The translations under genes were made by a program, and so were the position numbers. The notes below the pieces were generated by a model that worked only from the letters and a program-made list of their open reading frames with translations, ran no database searches and was not told the origin of the DNA. From assembly GCA_937884735.1 (NCBI GenBank), contig CAKZYI010000185.1, forward strand, positions 1 to 14,926: DNA of 14,926 bases, in the 5' to 3' direction. Below, one piece after another: positions 13,654 to 14,926 of the stretch. Every line of letters begins with the position of its first letter. Positions within the stretch are counted from its first letter, which is position 1. Source of the stretch: an uncultured Pleurocapsa sp. (GTDB taxonomy: Bacteria; Cyanobacteriota; Cyanobacteriia; Cyanobacteriales; Xenococcaceae).

Positions 13654-14775
13654 CTAAGCTACGCGATCGCCTTGTTTATAAACCTCTATAAGTTTGGGAA
13701 CAACGCCATCGTAATGTACGGTAATAAAATCTGCCTTTTTACCTATTTCTAAACTACCAATTTGTCGATCTAAACTAATAGCTTTGGCAGGATTTAAAGT
13801 AATATATTTAATTGCTTCATATAAAGGTTTGCTAGCTTGTTGACTAATAATAAATATCGACTGTAATAAACTCCTAGGTACATAGTCAGAAGAAATTATG
13901 TCTACCAAATCCAATTCTACCAATTCCATCGCCGAAACATTTCCAGAATGAGAACCGCCCAGCACCACATTCGGCGCGCCCATAAGTACCAGCAAACCAT
14001 TGTTGTGGGCTTTTTTTGCTGCATTAAGAGTAGTGGGAAATTCTGCTAAAACTACTCCTTCTGATATGGCTTCGTCCACATGGTCTGCTGTGGCATCATC
14101 ATGACTAGCAAGAGAAATATTTTTTTCTTGACCTAGCCTGACTAAAGCCTGACGGTTATCTACTGCGTTTTTGCGCTGGTTGTCCAGGCGCATAGCGATA
14201 AACTTATCCATCTTCGCTTCTGGTACGCCATGCTTGCCCATATAATATTCCTTGTACTTTTGAATATTGACAAATTGACGTTGACCAGGAGTATGGTCCA
14301 TTAAAGAGATCATTGCCAACAGAGGATGTTCCTAAAGTAGCCCGTAACCCAATTCACAACTCAGATGTAAATAATGACTTGTGCTAAATCTACCCGCAGC
14401 CTGCCCTTCAGCAATGGCATCAATCATTTCCCCATAGTGATGTATCCGTAAAGAATCATCTTTGGGATTCACGTCACCAATAGCGATCGCATCGCATACT
14501 GTAGTTATACCAGAGCTAATCAAGTCTCGGTCGTGGTTTACTGCTGCCAATTCTATGGGAAATCGTACACCAGGGCGAGGTGAGACACACTTTTCTAGGT
14601 TATCGGTATGAAGTTCGATTAATCCTGGCAAGAGGTAATTACCATCTCCATTTTGCCCTTGAGATACTACTCCTGGTTGAATATCGGTAATAATGCCATC
14701 TTTAATAGCGATCGTACCTAATATTTCCTCATGGGGTAGAAGCAAGCGATAATTTGTATAGATTTTTTCCTGCAT
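13654..14775 (-). pseudogene. phnM: PhnM-type phosphonate metabolism hydrolase gene with an in-frame TAG
   Basis: A single frame of 374 codons runs from ATG 14775 to TAG 13654, interrupted by one TAG at 14334-14332 (codon 148). The first part contains LPGLIELHTDNLEK (metal ligands H56, D58) and SPRPGVRFP. The second contains SLMDHTPGQRQF, ASHDDATADHV, MGAPNVVLGGSHSGN and SSDYVPRSLLQ. All are hallmarks of PhnM, the amidohydrolase-fold enzyme that removes triphosphate from ribose 1-phosphonate 5-triphosphate in the C-P lyase pathway. Around the stop (CELGYGLL, stop, EHPLLAMISLMDHTPG) about nine residues seem to be missing compared with the PhnM sequences I recall. There may therefore be a small in-frame deletion as well as the nonsense codon. 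No other phn gene is in the window except possibly the 2H protein. Confidence 0.8.
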
Positions 14776-14833
14776 CTGTTTATCAAAGGATAATTAATTC
14801 ATCAGCTATTTGCAGATATATTGGCTTGATCAT

Positions 14834-14866
14834 AGTTCGGGATTGACTTTGAAAGCAATTAAATAA
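14834..14866. mobile_element. Second IS/MITE-end-like sequence
   Basis: AGTTCGGGAT-N2-AC-TT-TGAAAGCA (14834-14856), then ATTAAATAAG, closely follows the minus-strand right end of the 11956-12122 element (AGTTCGGGATAAACTGAAAGCA, then TTATTAAACAAG; quoted in part). An element would continue to the right, outside the window. The 14776-14926 region otherwise shows no gene. Confidence 0.4.
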
Positions 14867-14926
14867 GATTAGGTAGTCCTAAACAGGTAATGAATCATTG
14901 TAGTAATGTACAAAATACCAAATAGC

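Noticed and set aside
8176..14334. Genome-wide UAG recoding (amber read as an amino acid)
   Set aside because: TAG also ends the PPC and 2H genes (the latter followed directly by TAA), so ordinary nonsense mutations are the simpler reading; kept only as a test within a finding.

Overview
The window looks like a stretch of chromosome from a cyanobacterium of modest GC content. The octamer GCGATCGC (HIP1) recurs across it, for example near 2156, 5327, 7854, 7876, 9360, 11850, 12505, 13664 and 14481. Several proteins are also of typically cyanobacterial type: a short EF-Ts, an HhoA/HhoB/HtrA-type protease, a DUF4126 membrane protein and a PD-(D/E)XK nuclease relative. I cannot name the species from sequence alone.

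Layout: 1-899 (minus) is the N-terminal part of a membrane-anchored GTPase that runs off the left edge. 1251-5255 (all minus) is an accessory block of three probably extracellular proteins: a small acidic protein with no Lys, Arg or Cys (1251-1772), a protein made only of PPC domains with a nearly perfect 417-bp internal duplication (2297-3739), and a PPC plus leishmanolysin-like zinc metalloprotease whose N-terminus is out of frame (4046-5255). The first two share a promoter-like element with identical 17-nt spacing, so they are probably co-regulated. 5476-6054 (minus) is DUF4126. 6497-7702 (plus) is an HtrA-family protease, which meets a PD-(D/E)XK nuclease pseudogene (7828-8595, minus) at a shared terminator.

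8715-10531 is the conserved core: promoter, structured leader, rpsB, a long intergenic hairpin, tsf and a strong terminator. It is followed by an AMI1-like amidase (10675-11925).

The right end is accessory and decaying: an IS-end/MITE-like region (11956-12122), a small acidic orphan (12204-12485), a GNAT acetyltransferase broken by a roughly 50-nt hairpin repeat (12547-13040), a 2H phosphoesterase (13059-13601) and, directly upstream of it on the same strand, a phnM-type phosphonate gene with an in-frame TAG (13654-14775). A second IS-end-like sequence lies at 14834.

Two themes stand out. First, four genes in 15 kb are interrupted: a CA-tract frameshift, two in-frame ambers and one repeat insertion. 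Second, intergenic spacers are rich in small inverted-repeat elements. The most distinctive regulatory candidate is the rpsB leader, in which one 5' segment can pair with either of two downstream partners, the second lying next to the ribosome-binding site. No tRNA, rRNA or CRISPR array was seen.
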